DNA of 64,000 bases. Source: Davidsoniella eucalypti (taxonomy: Eukaryota; Ascomycota; Sordariomycetes; Microascales; Ceratocystidaceae). The notes under the pieces are model-generated. The model did not search any database and was not told the origin of the DNA. It saw only the letters and a program-made list of their open reading frames with translations. Below, piece after piece: positions 48,961 to 60,480 of this stretch (its first letter is position 1; each line of letters starts with the position of its first letter). A program made the translations under genes and the position numbers. Location of the stretch: the NCBI GenBank assembly GCA_004009845.1, contig RMBW01000042.1, positions 248,001 to 312,000 of the forward strand, read 5' to 3'.

Positions 48961-50675
48961 ATGTCCGGCCAATCTATCGACCCCGTGGACTCGATGCTCG
49001 ATCTCACCAAGTTCGACAACGTTTCTCACTACTCACCCGCCATGTCTCCCACTGGCTCCCACAAGAGCGCATTCATTGCTCGCCCTACTAGCCAGGCCTC
49101 AACCCCCATCATGCCTCAGATGGCCTCTCAAATGTCTGGTCCCAGCCACCAGTACGAGCTGTACAAGCAGCAGACCGGCATCGTGCCCGGTGCTCTCGCC
49201 AGCACCCTGGCCACCGTCAACATGACCCACGAGATGCCCTTCAGCAGCAACATGACCATGGACTATCTCAGCGGCCTTCCCGCTGATTCCATGTTCGACT
49301 TCAACACTGCTCCCAGCCAAGCCATGAACCCCAGCGAGCTGGAGATGGACTTCCAGTCCCAGACCAACGACTTCTTCTTCGACAACGCCATGGCGCCCTC
49401 TGTCAACGACAACGCCAGCATCGCTTCCCAGCCCATTGTTCCCTCTCAGTCCGGCAACGTCCGCTACTACCCGGGCATGCACAAGCAGGCCGCCATGATG
49501 AAGGAGCAGCAGCAGCGCCAGCGCCAGCAGATTGAGATGCAGCGCCAACAGCAGGCCGGCCCTGCCACTCGCCCCCGCTCTAAGAGCAACCAGCCCTCAG
49601 ACCCCATCGTCGAGCAGAAGATCACCCAGCTACTCAACTCCATGCGCGCTAAGACCGCCGGTGGCGATGGCCTCGGCCAGTCTCCCGTCATGAACCTACC
49701 CAGACCCAAGAAGGAGGATGAGGACATGGACGAGGATGAGCGCCTTTTGGCTTCCGAGGAGGGTAAGAAGCTGAGCTCTAAGGAGCGCCGCCAACTGCGC
49801 AACAAGGTCTCGGCCCGCGCCTTCCGCTCTCGCAGAAAGGGTAAGTTACAGTCACAACAACCGTCTACACAAACAGTATACTAACATTGGTCATAGAGTA
49901 CATCTCACACCTCGAGGCCGAGATCTCTGGCAAGGTTTCTGAGAACGGCGACCTGCGTGCCCAGAACCGTTCTCTGATGGAGGAGAACAAGCGCCTGAGC
50001 GATCTCACTCGCATGCTTCTCTCTTCTCCCTCTTTCAACAACTTCCTGGATAACCTGAGCGCCAACGCCATGGTTCCCGATGTCCAGGCCCAGCAGCCCA
50101 TCAAGCAGGAGCTGCGCCAGCCTCCCAAGGACGTCAACCCCTACGCTGCCTCTATCCACAGCCAGCAGCAGATGCCCATGATTCCTGAGCAGACCGTTGA
50201 TTTCAACATGGTCCCCTATGAGGGCTCTGATGCCTCTAGCTTTGTTCAGCCTCAGGTTTTTGCCCTGACTGAGCTGCCCGAGACTCCCGCTTTCCTGGCC
50301 GAGACCCTCAGTGGCAAGACCTCCAACTTTGTCGGCTCACAGGAGTCTGATGACTGCAAGGTCGACTTCCCCGTCATCGAGCACCCCCAGGAGAAGTCCA
50401 TGGCCCCCAGCGTCTCTACTGCCCCCGTTGATGCCGAGTTCGAGTCCAACAGTGATTTCTCTCTGTTCAACTCTTCCGAGGATGTTGTCGAGTCCTCTGA
50501 GCGCGACATTGATATCTTCGGTGGCGTTGAGTCTGAGAAGGTCCTTGCTCGCTACGAACTGATCGATGCTGCCGAGGAAGAGCGCAACGCCGTGTTTGCT
50601 CTGGCCCGTGTTGAGCGTCTTAGCGATATGCTAGACGCGAGAATGGAGGCCATGTCTCATTACCTCATGGAGTAA
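48961..50675 (+). CDS. bZIP transcription factor (552 aa)
   Basis: Exons 48961-49840 and 49897-50675 (56-bp GTAAGT..CATAG intron with CTAAC) give 552 residues. The N-terminal 270 residues are low-complexity, Met/Gln/Ser-rich with a Gln/Arg tract (EQQQRQRQQ). The basic region is at ~274-293, with N-K-V-S-A-R-A-F-R fitting the N-x7-R signature, followed directly by a zipper (YISHLEAEI ... LRAQNRSLMEENKRL). The intron falls exactly between basic region and zipper. The acidic C-terminus ends in an Ala/Glu-rich helix (EEERNAVFALARVERL). It is presumably a nuclear homodimeric regulator. The basic region resembles a conserved Sordariomycete/Eurotiomycete bZIP group, but I do not name an orthologue. 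Codon bias toward C/G endings is strong, suggesting high expression. Confidence 0.93.
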
Positions 50676-52115
50676 GGAAATGTTTCTCCTTTCTCTCCAA
50701 CACGGCCATTAGCTGGACTAGTTGCTGTATTCTCTTTGCAGAGAGCCCGGTGTCTACTGCTTCAATATTCTTTCGATGGCACATAGTTCGTCCTCCTTTT
50801 TATTTCTTCTTTTTATTTCTTTTTTTCTTTTTGCATTCTGTGTATACTCCTGGGCAAACTAGCGGCGGCGTTCCGGTCAATATCTTTGCTGTTTTTGCTT
50901 TTTTATTTTCTTATTCTCTCAGTCGATGGGAAGTAGGAAGACAATACCCCCACACATCTCTTCCCGGAAGCGTTATACCTCACGAGACCATGATGGCCAA
51001 CTCAAAACACCACACACAACACACACTGCACCTTCTCTGTTTCATAACTTCTCTTCTTATTCTCTCCTTCGTTGTGTTGGCCTATTTACTGTACTGCTTT
51101 TTTTACTATATTGGGTTCTATATCTTTCTGTCTTTTTTATATTTCTTTTATGTTTGCCCCGGATCACATCGTATTGTCTATCATCATGTCTGCCTCTCGG
51201 CAACCTGGGCGCCCTGATCCAGCCCCTAACGCGTATGTTAGTTTTATTTTTGTCTTTGTATAGAATATTTGATCTCTGTCAAGCTAATGACACATTCTCA
51301 TGTGCCATAAAACAAAATACAAAAAAAATCTCAACTAAAACAAACTAATGTTTTCTTTTTCTTACTCGTTCATGCTTCGTAAATCTCGTTCGTGTTTGGT
51401 TTTTTTCTTTTCTTTACAGATTGCCTCTCACAAGGTTCTTCTTTGTTTTGGCTTGGCTTATAGTGCAATCGACTTATTTCGTATATGATATCAATGTAAC
51501 GCCATTACGCGGTATTTTCTTTTTTCAGTTTGCGCATTGTTACTCTCGGACCCCCCCTCGTCTGCAACTAGCGCGTTGTTGGTTATAATTACTGCGAAGG
51601 TGGTAGTATTTTCCTACGTAGTAAGTACTCTTTTGTTCAACTTGCCTTGGGCCTCTTATTATGATTTCTTATAGTTGCTTGCTTGGGTTAGTTAGTCACA
51701 ACAAGTGCTTCGTCCCTTATCCTCGGCTGACAAGAGTATTTTCTTCCATGCTATTCATGCTCTCTTTTTGCTTGTCTTCTAAATTTGGCGGCCCGAACGC
51801 ATGAATGAATCCAAATTCATCAATTCGACCGACCAAGATCTTTGGGCAGCTAGACGTTGCAGTCCTGCGACCTCGTTTCTTTTTTTTCTTTTCAGGCAAC
51901 TCGTTTTTATTTGTAGTAGCACTGAATTTGCATTTCTATAGGTATAAAAGACCGTGTAGGGGCGTTTTCATTGGGAGTTTGTTTTGGTTAAATGTAATAA
52001 TCAACGTATTTGCCTCGTGTATAATTGTACCTACGAATCTTAGAACTATATACTTACTACTTATAGCAACTTGATGGTCATATTGTATCTGAAATCGAGA
52101 TCAACTACAATATAT
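50676..52115. other. Intergenic, convergent 3' flanks, 1.4 kb
   Basis: T-rich sequence following the bZIP stop and preceding the tail of the LRR gene. It probably contains both 3' UTRs; no gene is supported. Confidence 0.6.
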
Positions 52116-54475
52116 TTACGAGAAATAATCTGTGTGTCGGTGATTCGGTAGGACTATAGAGACTGTGCCCGTCCATTTGGCTTTTCCATTCTGCTGCTGC
52201 CTGTAAAATTTGAGGGCCTGTATCACGTCCATCATTTCCGAAGCTTCCGCTTCCTGCGCTGCGGTGAGTACTGGAAGCCGATCTTCCGGCAGCACAGCAG
52301 CTTCCCAGGCATCGTGGAATACCATCGCCCCGTCCGGAACGCCCGCACGAATTTGGGTTGGCGAAGCGGGCCCCGGAATCTTCTGCAATGCTGAGTCCAT
52401 TACGACCCTTGTATAGGCCTTCACGGCCGGAGGTACCTGAATCGCAGGGTCGGACGGCGCAATACCTGCCCATATCTTAGTAGTGTATTCCTCATTTAGC
52501 CAGTGCGAAGTAAACGTAATGTAACGATCGTCGTGTGATTGGGGTTCCCGGCGTCGCATGGAGGATGGCCGACCGGAGCTGGGACCTAGTCGGAGAGCTC
52601 GGGTTGCTTCACGGGCCGCCTGTTTCGCAGCTTCGCGACTTAGTTTCTGTGGCGGCGATTTCGTCGCTTTCTTAAGATCTTCCAAAGTGTGGGCTTCTTC
52701 ACTACTGTTGGAAAATAACTTGATGTATCTGTCATGACTGGCTTGTGAGCTGCTGGATTTAGGGTCAATGCTTAGTGCTGATAGGGCCTGTGTAGCATCG
52801 GGAAGCGGATCTTCTTCGAAGACGAGACGTAGTTCACGAAGACCGCGGAGCATGAGTGGCGCGCGGCGAGCATCTGATTTTGTAGCTTTCTTGATGGCCT
52901 TTTCTTGCGCGGCTAAGAGATCGATGAAGCCAGCTAGGGCATGAATCAAAGGACCGCTTGACCGACGCGGTATATCCGTGAGGGTTAGAGACGTTATACG
53001 CGGGTTCATGTCGGGTTTGAAGTCTCCCGACGGATACATGGATTTAACCCGAGGCAGCAGGACATGCTCGGCTAGATAGATTGATGCATATTTTGAATGG
53101 TCCGACGAGCGCACAGTAGGAACCTGCGTGACTAGCGAATGATGGATTGTAAGATACCGTAGATTGGATGAATACACGGGGCGGACGAGATGTGCGGCCC
53201 CGAACGTTCCGTATAGACTTGAGTTTGATTTCCAGATACCGACAGCCCGATCAGTCGCTCTTATTTTGGTCCCCGAGCAAGAAAGAACCTGAAGAAAGCC
53301 CCGAGACATACGAAGCAGTTTTTCCAAGCCAATAGACGAGATCTTGTTGTTTGAAATATTTAGATGGGTTAGAGACCGTGGTATAGGCCGGGAGTCACCC
53401 TCTGGGCGCGAAAGTATGTCAATCATGTGTACTAGTGAGTCGTCCATTGGTGGCTCTAGGCCGTTGTTCCGAATGGGCGCATTTTCGTTCGTTTCTAAAA
53501 CATATGACGGCGAGTCGGCAAAGTAGATATCTTGATGATTGAACTGGGAACTCCATCGCGACTCCTGGATGACTTCGAATGGGCCAAAGTCGAGGTGACC
53601 CTTCATCGACGGGTTAAACAAACGACCTTCGGTGAAGAAGTAGGCGTTGGAGTGAATGTCGAAGTCCGTGAATAAGTAAGCCACAAGCTGCGATATCGCC
53701 TCATCGGTAATCTTGTTGTTGGATATGTCTAGACTCCAGACATTTTGATTATTGGCTAGGGCACCCGCTATGGTTATGGCGTCCATATCGACGAGACCGC
53801 TTTTGCGAAGCTTAAGAATATGTACACTCTCGATGCTAGGCAAGTTCAGCTTGCTGCCGGGTACTTGTGACATGTCTAGATAGGCGAGAGTTGACGCATC
53901 TAGACGTGTGAACATGTTGGCAGGCAGGCCAGTGTGTAGTTCCTGCAAGCTGAGGAGCCTCAGCTGGCGCATAGCACTGAAGACTGGTACAAGGTCGTCA
54001 AACTTCGTACCCGGGCCGACAATGACTGAGTTGAGATTTGGCATCCATTCCACTATTGACGCCAATATCTCAGAAACACTCTCAGTCACCGACACATCTT
54101 TGACAGCAAAGTCACGCAAGTCTAAGACTGAGATGGTCTCGCGCAGCATTGGACTATACGTCGGAAGTCTCCCAGCAAACTTGATCAGCCAGTCAACGTC
54201 TATGTCCGACCGGGGCATGTCAGTAGATATTTAGCGACCAGATGTCTCTCCAAGAATAATACATGTTGCTTACCTGTGTATGGGTCTTGGCCCATTAGAC
54301 GAACTGTTGCCAGCGGGTTTCGCCATAGTATAGGGAGAAATATACGACGGAATCTTTGACAGACTTGGATTAGAGCTGGGGCCAATGTGAACGGCATATG
54401 CGGCGCAATCAACGCAAACGGGTCGATCTGCGTAACCGCCTGAATATAAGAAGGCGGAAGTTCGTCGTCAGCCAT
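52116..54475 (-). CDS. F-box-like leucine-rich-repeat protein (761 aa)
   Basis: Exons 54475-54274 and 54199-52116 (74-bp GTAAGC..CATAG intron) give 761 residues. The N-terminus (VCQRFRRIFLPILWRNP, ~39-54) resembles the second half of a fungal F-box. Leucine-rich repeats follow, e.g. ISVLDLRDF, WSLDISNNKITDEAI and LTHLNISNNKISSIGL. A Lys/Ala/Arg-rich segment (KLSREAAKQAAREATRALR, ~590-610) and an ordered C-terminal region follow. If the F-box is genuine, the protein would be a substrate adaptor of an SCF ubiquitin ligase; otherwise it is simply an LRR scaffold. No orthologue is named. The start is the only ATG that joins the N-terminal module by a good intron. Confidence 0.88.
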
Positions 54476-56188
54476 GGTATCCTTGAAATGGTAGGGTGTA
54501 GGATGAGAAGTGAATGGTAATCAATAACTTGGCATCTGAGATTCTTGTAGGTATAGACAAGTCTGTGTGCTCAGTAATGAATGGTTACGTGATATCATCA
54601 ATGTCTTGAACATGACTATAAGCTTGAGTAGATCATTTGTTGATCAAGCAATGACGTTATACTTTAAACAACAGCTAGTAATAGAGTGGGGCAATATCTC
54701 GATGGATGAACTTTCCATACTAGGGTTACGGAATCCATACATGTAGGGTTACCGTTCATGACTAGGACACGGATCTTAAAATGACATCCGATAGAAGATA
54801 GCGGATAGATAATGGGCTTCTTTGTTATGTTTTGCCACCGGGAACTATGTGTTAATTAAAAAAACCCAAAAAGTACATATTCACAGAACGAGGGTAGATA
54901 CAGATGTAAGCTAACTTTGACGCTTGCTCGTTTGCTGAGAAAAAGAAAACACGCAGACGATCGGTGTGAATATTGGGAACTCGAGAATACAAATTGGCGA
55001 ATCACATATACAAAATCAAAGGAGTGGTTGGAATCTTGAAACAGGAGAAGAATACATGACGAAGTCACTATTGGTAGTATCCAGATAAATATACATATAC
55101 ATATGTATGGTTGTGATAGTTCTACATAGCATGCACATACATGGGCGGACACAATGTGGAAGGTTGATACTATTTAGCCGGACCGATAACACTGAACTTT
55201 GAGCCTGTAACTATCCATCGAGATTATAATATAGAGTATACGAAGGTGTTATATCTGTACACTAGTTATCGCTCCTTCTCGAATGAATCAAGGTGACTTG
55301 ACTTGACTATATTTAACGTCTACCTATGAATCAAGGTAACTCGAGAACGAGCATCTTCTGAATGAAAACACTGGAATGATGGCAAAAAGAAGGAATTTGT
55401 GGGGGAAAGATAAAGGAGGGTTAGGATATAAACGAACTAAGACTTTGAACCCATTCCGACAGTTTGGACGCGACCTTGTGGAGAATAAGTATAGCTGCGA
55501 TATCAGCCAGGCGTTCAAAGAAAATAAAGGTTGGTAGTATTACATGGATGAGGCGAGACTAGGCTTTGTTTGGGGGTACTTTCTAGAGCTGGAGGGTCTT
55601 GATACAGTAAAGAGTAAGCTAGTTACATGACACAGTGACTTAAACTCGAATGAGGTCTAGTAGGATGTGCTGTTTTTCACCATACATATCATCTCAGTAT
55701 AAACAATGTGGTAGATTAGGTAACATTTCGCATTGATGAACAAAAGGGAGGGACTTACACCGGCAAGATTGACAAGGAAAGATCTGGATAAACCAGCAAT
55801 GTGTATGCCTTTTCGAGTTTCAAAGACAAAGTGAAGAGATAGCGAGGTATCCATGAACTAGTGGATGGCAAAAATAATAGAAAAGACCCCCAAAGATACG
55901 CAGCGGGAAATAGAAAAGGCGAAGTTGTCTTTGAAGCTCTTTCCTTAGCTTCAACCATGAGCCTGTAGAAAACAGGGGTTAACCATGAAACTACATGAAT
56001 GTGATTCTGACCTCGTCACATTTATTTTCTTCTATCTAGGACTAGATCGAAGGCAACAAAATGGCCTTTTGCTATATACATACGTAAGCTTTCAAGTGAT
56101 GCCCGTAAGCCCGGGCCGTCACAGACTACACGAATGACTGCAGAGTGGATGATTAGCATGGTTCTTCTTTACTCGACAGTCTTGATTC
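54476..56188. other. Intergenic, 1.7 kb
   Basis: AT-rich spacer upstream of the LRR gene. TAGGGTTA words occur at about 54720-54755. A short repeated word (gaatcaaggt) occurs near 55286 and 55328. No coding sequence is supported. Confidence 0.55.
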
Positions 56189-56407
56189 TCTGTCCGGTAT
56201 CCAATCCGGCGTCGTATGATCTTAGTGATTTAGGTAGACGTTAAATATAATCAAATCAAATCAAAGACAGTCTTGATTCTCGATATATCTTACAATATGT
56301 AGGCCACCGAGAATAACGTACTAATGTATATGTCTATATTTGTCTGATTTGATTATATATACCTAAATCACTGACATCACACGACGCCGGATTGCAGACC
56401 GGACAGA
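56189..56407. mobile_element. Foldback / MITE-like element, 219 bp
   Basis: The left arm 56189-56269 (tctgtccggtatccaatccg...) is an imperfect inverted copy of the right arm 56331-56407 (...cggattgcagaccggacaga). Long matching blocks include aatccggcgtcgt, agtgatttaggta and ataatcaaatca, so each arm is about 77-81 bp and the loop about 61 bp. A clear target-site duplication is not visible. A 16-base word (gacagtcttgattctc) is repeated directly at the left edge (~56175) and at the inner edge of the left arm (~56267). No transposase is encoded, consistent with a non-autonomous element. Confidence 0.65.
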
Positions 56408-56533
56408 CATTTAAAGTCCTCGACAAACTCAATAGCTTTGTATGTGCGGGACGACACCACTCACTATTCAGCGAAAAACAATAGCCCCTTTAAGGCCCAT
56501 TTGTTGATGAATTTTCCGCGAACCTGCCATGCG

Positions 56534-56549
56534 CAGTGGTTAACCACTG
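56534..56549. repeat. Perfect 16-bp palindrome before tRNA-Tyr
   Basis: cagtggttaaccactg is its own reverse complement and ends six bases before the tRNA 5' end. It could be a protein-binding site or a chance/insertion footprint. Confidence 0.7.
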
Positions 56550-56555
56550 TCGAAA

Positions 56556-56644
56556 CTCACCATGGTGTAGTTGGTTATCACGTTCGACTGTAACTTGCAA
56601 GAATTGCCATCGAAAGGTCACCGATTCGATTTCGGTTGGTGAGA
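56556..56644 (+). tRNA. tRNA-Tyr (GTA) with 15-nt intron
   Basis: A complete cloverleaf can be drawn. Acceptor stem CTCACCA/TGGTGAG with discriminator A56644; D-arm within TGGTGTAGTTGGTTATCAC; anticodon stem TTCGA/TCGAA. The loop carries GTA at 56590-56592 and is interrupted after position 37 by a 15-nt intron (56594-56608), as is standard for eukaryotic tRNA-Tyr. T-arm ACCGA-TTCGATT-TCGGT. All stems except one D-stem pair are complementary. Confidence 0.96.
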
Positions 56645-58188
56645 TCATGATATATTTTTATGATATAGTTATCATAGGGCTTCTTTTTGTTGGTTAGCCT
56701 TACTTTTTGTTTCTCTTTTAAAACGAAACCGGGTTCCTTTCCAGGCTGAAGTATAGTATATGGGTGGGATATCAAGACTGGTGCGGGGGGCTCATGTTAA
56801 GATGATATGGTAAAGCATAGGTGAAGTGGTGGTCTATTCTCTATCAACAAACCATGTGAAATAGTATAAGGTGTTTAGTATAAACATGGGCCGTCCAATG
56901 ACATGGCTCGGTTAGATGTAAGTTCTAGTTCTGTCTAGAATGGATCATGGTGTTGCCCCAGCTAGCGATAGTGAGTTTTTAGCTTCACTTAAGATTGGAT
57001 TATGTAGTTATAGAAACGCAATATATATTTTTTGAAAGGCTGGATACGAATACACCTTAACATTATGAATTAGTATCGATTGCTTCAGTATAATGGTAAA
57101 CAAGAATATGAAAGGCGTGAGGCAAGCTTGTGGTATGCAATGTGTATTATATGTATGTAGTTGTCACTTGGCGATAGTTACCACGTGTCACGTGTACTCG
57201 GGGTATGCATGAGAATGATATTAATGAAAGTTAAAACTTCAGCGATCGCGTCCAATTATTCTATGATCTAGCTGATAAACTATTTAAAAAAAAAAAAGCA
57301 AAATAAGCAAATACAACAGCAGCATTCGAAGGATATGCAGAGAATGATGATAAATATCCAAAAAGATGAGTAGACAGAATGAGAGAGAGAGAGAAAAAGA
57401 ATACATGAGAAAGAAAAAAAGAAAACGGCCTCCCTAGGGTTGTGTAGCGAAGGCAGTGAAGCCGGTACAATCTTTTTTTTTAATAAATTTGATTTATAGG
57501 ACCAGACATGATGATATAAGGAGGACAACAAAGCAATAGAGATAGATGGCGTGGCGAAAGAGAAAAAAAAATAGTGATAATAGAGTAATAGCAGCGCAAT
57601 CCCACGGGGAAAAAGAAAAGAAAAAAAACGCCAGACAAGTGATATCTCCGACTAGTTGTGAGTGATGTGAAGCTGGAGGAAGATTGTCGTTTGTGAATAA
57701 CCCTAAGTGGCAATAAAACCCACCAACTCAAGAGACAATGGGAAAGGATAGTAAAAGACGCAACAATGAGCATAAAGGAGTAATAGAGGCAGTAACATCA
57801 ATACTTGACGGTGGAGGAAGAAATAGAAAAGACCCCCCAAAAGAATAAACCAGAAGCGTAGCAAGCAGTGCCCTAAACAAACAAGAGCCTTCATCTAGGT
57901 CTGAGACAGACACGGCGTTGGTGAGAACCAATGCGAGTATTCGAGGCAGGATATAAAGACACGTGGAATGGAGGAGTGCAGGCCAAAAAACATGGCACTA
58001 AGCGGTTAAGAGAGGGTATGGCTGAGAGCTTTCAGACAGGCTGCTGGCACACAAGGCTGGAAAGGATAGAGACTCGAAACGAAGGTGAAATAATGTGGCA
58101 GGAAAATGAAGAAGGAAGCGATTTTGACAGAGAGAGAAGGAAAAGAAAAAGGCACAAAGTGAGCAATACGACATAAAGCAACATCATC
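56645..58188. other. Intergenic, 1.5 kb
   Basis: AT- and purine-rich sequence, with A- and GA-rich tracts at 57285-57620, downstream of the C2H2 gene. Probably its 3' UTR in part. No gene is supported. Confidence 0.55.
56655..56659 (+). terminator. RNA polymerase III terminator of tRNA-Tyr
   Basis: A run of five T residues ten bases after the tRNA 3' end fits a Pol III termination signal. Confidence 0.7.
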
Positions 58189-59427
58189 TTAGACTCGGCC
58201 GGTCATGGGCTTGTTCTTGCGAGTGCCACGGCGCTTCATCTGAGCCTCGATCTTGTGTAATAATGTCATGGCTTCGGGGTGGTAGGCCACGCGACTTTGA
58301 GCACTCTTGGTCTCGATGGTGTGCAGGCGGATGTGCTGGCGGTAGTTGTCGATGCGGCTAGCCAAGAAGCGGCGGTCCGTAACGCAGAAGGGGCAGATCT
58401 GGTACTCTGGGTTGGGGTTATGGGCACTAAGACGAGACAGAAGTGTTAGAAGCTGAGACGGCGTGAGTGAGTAGAAGAGGAGGGCCTTGACTTACGTGGC
58501 GTAGTGGCGCTTCAGGTGCTCGGCGCGCTTGAAGGCCTTGGTGCAGGCTGGCTCGGTGCAGGCATGGCGGCCACGGGCAACCTGGGAGACCTCGATGCCG
58601 TTGTTGCGCAGGTTTGACGAGGTCTGGTGCATGTGGTTCGACATGTAGTCGTAGGTGGTGGTGGCCTGCCGAAGAGCACCGGTCGATGACTGGGCAGCAC
58701 TCATGTACATGTGGCGGGGGGCGTTCTGGTTCATCCAGGCATTGGGCGACGGCGACGAGTTGAGCAGCGACTCGACGGAAGCCTGCTGCGGGCCGGGCGT
58801 CGAGCGGCCATAGGACATGGGAGCGCCGTAGTGGCCGGCCGAGGCAGTGGGCGACACCGGTGACAGCTGGCCGGTCGACGACATGCTGGAGATGGAGCCG
58901 CTCTTGGCCATGGGCGTGCTGCCGTAGCCCATGGACCCGGAGTGCGACAAGACCTCGATCATGTTCATGTTCAGGTCGCCAGGGCCTGCCATGCCGTACG
59001 ACCGCGGCGCATACTGCATGCCCATGTCCAGCTGGTGGGCCGGGTACTGGTGGTGTGGGTTGTGGGTGTGCTGCATGGGCATCATGGACTGGCGGCCAGG
59101 CGACATCATGGCGGCAGCAGCCTCGTGCGTCAGGTACCGCCCGTCGTGGTAGCGGGCATCTGTGCCGTACATGGCCAAGTCGTGCGGGTTGGCAGCCTTC
59201 ATCTCGTCGCCCATGGGCGTCGGCGGCATGTTGAAGCTCATGGCGCCGGCAACGTGGTGGTGCGAGTTGTGCTGGCCGTACGAAGACTCAACGTGGATGG
59301 CGGGCTCGTGCGGGCTGACGCGGCCAGACGGCGGTGTGAAGGGCGGGTATGACGACGGTGAGGATGTGAAGCTGGAGGCGGCCGAAGGGACCTGGCTGTA
59401 GCTATCAAAGTCTGACCGGGAGTCCAT
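58189..59427 (-). CDS. C2H2 zinc-finger transcription factor (389 aa)
   Basis: Exons 59427-58496 and 58426-58189 (69-bp GTAAGT..TTAG intron) give 389 residues. The N-terminal 285 residues are low-complexity, rich in Ser, Met, His, Pro and Gly. Finger 1 is C290-x4-C295-x12-H308-x4-H313, with the intron splitting codon 311 inside it. Finger 2 is C322-x2-C325-x16-H342-x3-H346, with a longer loop than canonical. A basic C-terminus ends KRRGTRKNKPMTGRV. This looks like a nuclear regulator of the developmental type; I do not recognise a named orthologue. The ATG at 59427 (MDSRSDFDSY) is chosen because the open frame upstream contains no ATG and is a low-complexity shadow of the leader. The gene is rich in C/G-ending codons. 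Confidence 0.9.
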
Positions 59428-60480
59428 TGTGGAGGAAGAAAGAGAGGAAGAGAGAAAGAAGGAGGAGAAGGGAAGACGGATGGAACGAAGAGGCAGGATG
59501 CAGGGTCGAGATAAGAAGGGCGGACAAGCGGGATGCAATACCAGAGAAGAGAGCAAGAGAGAGATGGAAGGGCCAACGTATGAAGAATGTATCAAGCTGT
59601 CTATCAGTCTGTATGTCTGTCTTGTGTGTCTAGGAGTTCCCTGCAGAAGGGAAACGAAAAAGTGGAAGGACGGGGCAGGTGATATGTATTATTAAGATGG
59701 TGAGAGAATAACAGACGAAACGACAAGTAGGAGGAGGCCGAGAAAGCGAAAGACAGAGAGAGATAAAGGATAGATGGGCGGACTGGCAGAGCAGGAAACC
59801 GGAAGGGAAGGGAGAGATATACAAAGTCCTGGCTGGGACGTGGGAACAGAGAACAATGTAAGTAATGCAACTGTATGGAGGCTTGGCTGAGAACAAGAAA
59901 GACAAGAAGAGAAAGCAGATACAGAAAGTTTGTGTGTGTGAGAGTGTATAGGAAGCCGCTACAAAAACACAGCTGGTATTAAACAGGTAAAACAAAGAAG
60001 GAATGCGATTGGATGAACTTGGTAGAGGAAGGCAAGGCGAAAGAGTGAATGTCAGTGAGTGAGTACCTAATACGTCTCCTGCATGCCAATGACTGAGGAA
60101 GGAATCAAGAGGTGAAGTCGAGTCAGCCCAGAAGAGAGGGCAATCCACGACAGATATAGCCCGAGGAACTCGAGACGTTGTCAGGAGGACGGGGACGAGA
60201 GCCGTGCGAGTTGAGAGGGGGTGGGCTCGGGGCGACGAGGGGTGCTGCTGAGAGGCCGTGGGTGTATCGACTGCGTATGGACTGAGTGCAGTGTATATAA
60301 GTATAGACAGGCCGATCTGCTGCTCCTAGGGATAGAGGGCGTGTCTTGCAGAAAGAGAGCGCTGCATACCAGTAGCAACAGCAAATAGACGGCGAGGCTT
60401 GCTGTACGCAGGCAGCTGGAGAAGCTCTTGAGACACGGCGGCGAGAAACCCAGCAGAGCCACAGAGCAAGACGAGGAGAC
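59428..60480 (-). promoter_or_regulatory. Pyrimidine-rich leader/promoter of the C2H2 gene
   Basis: For about 1 kb upstream of the C2H2 start, the minus strand is dominated by C/T runs (plus strand gaagaaagagaggaagag and similar). Open frames here are low-complexity consequences of that bias. A long 5' UTR, common for fungal developmental regulators, is plausible. No discrete site was identified. Confidence 0.4.

Noticed and set aside
54720..54760. TAGGGTTA words, also near 30500, 41925 and 46500, as possible interstitial telomere repeats
   Set aside because: Only isolated single or paired units, no tandem TTAGGG run; chance in AT-rich DNA is sufficient.
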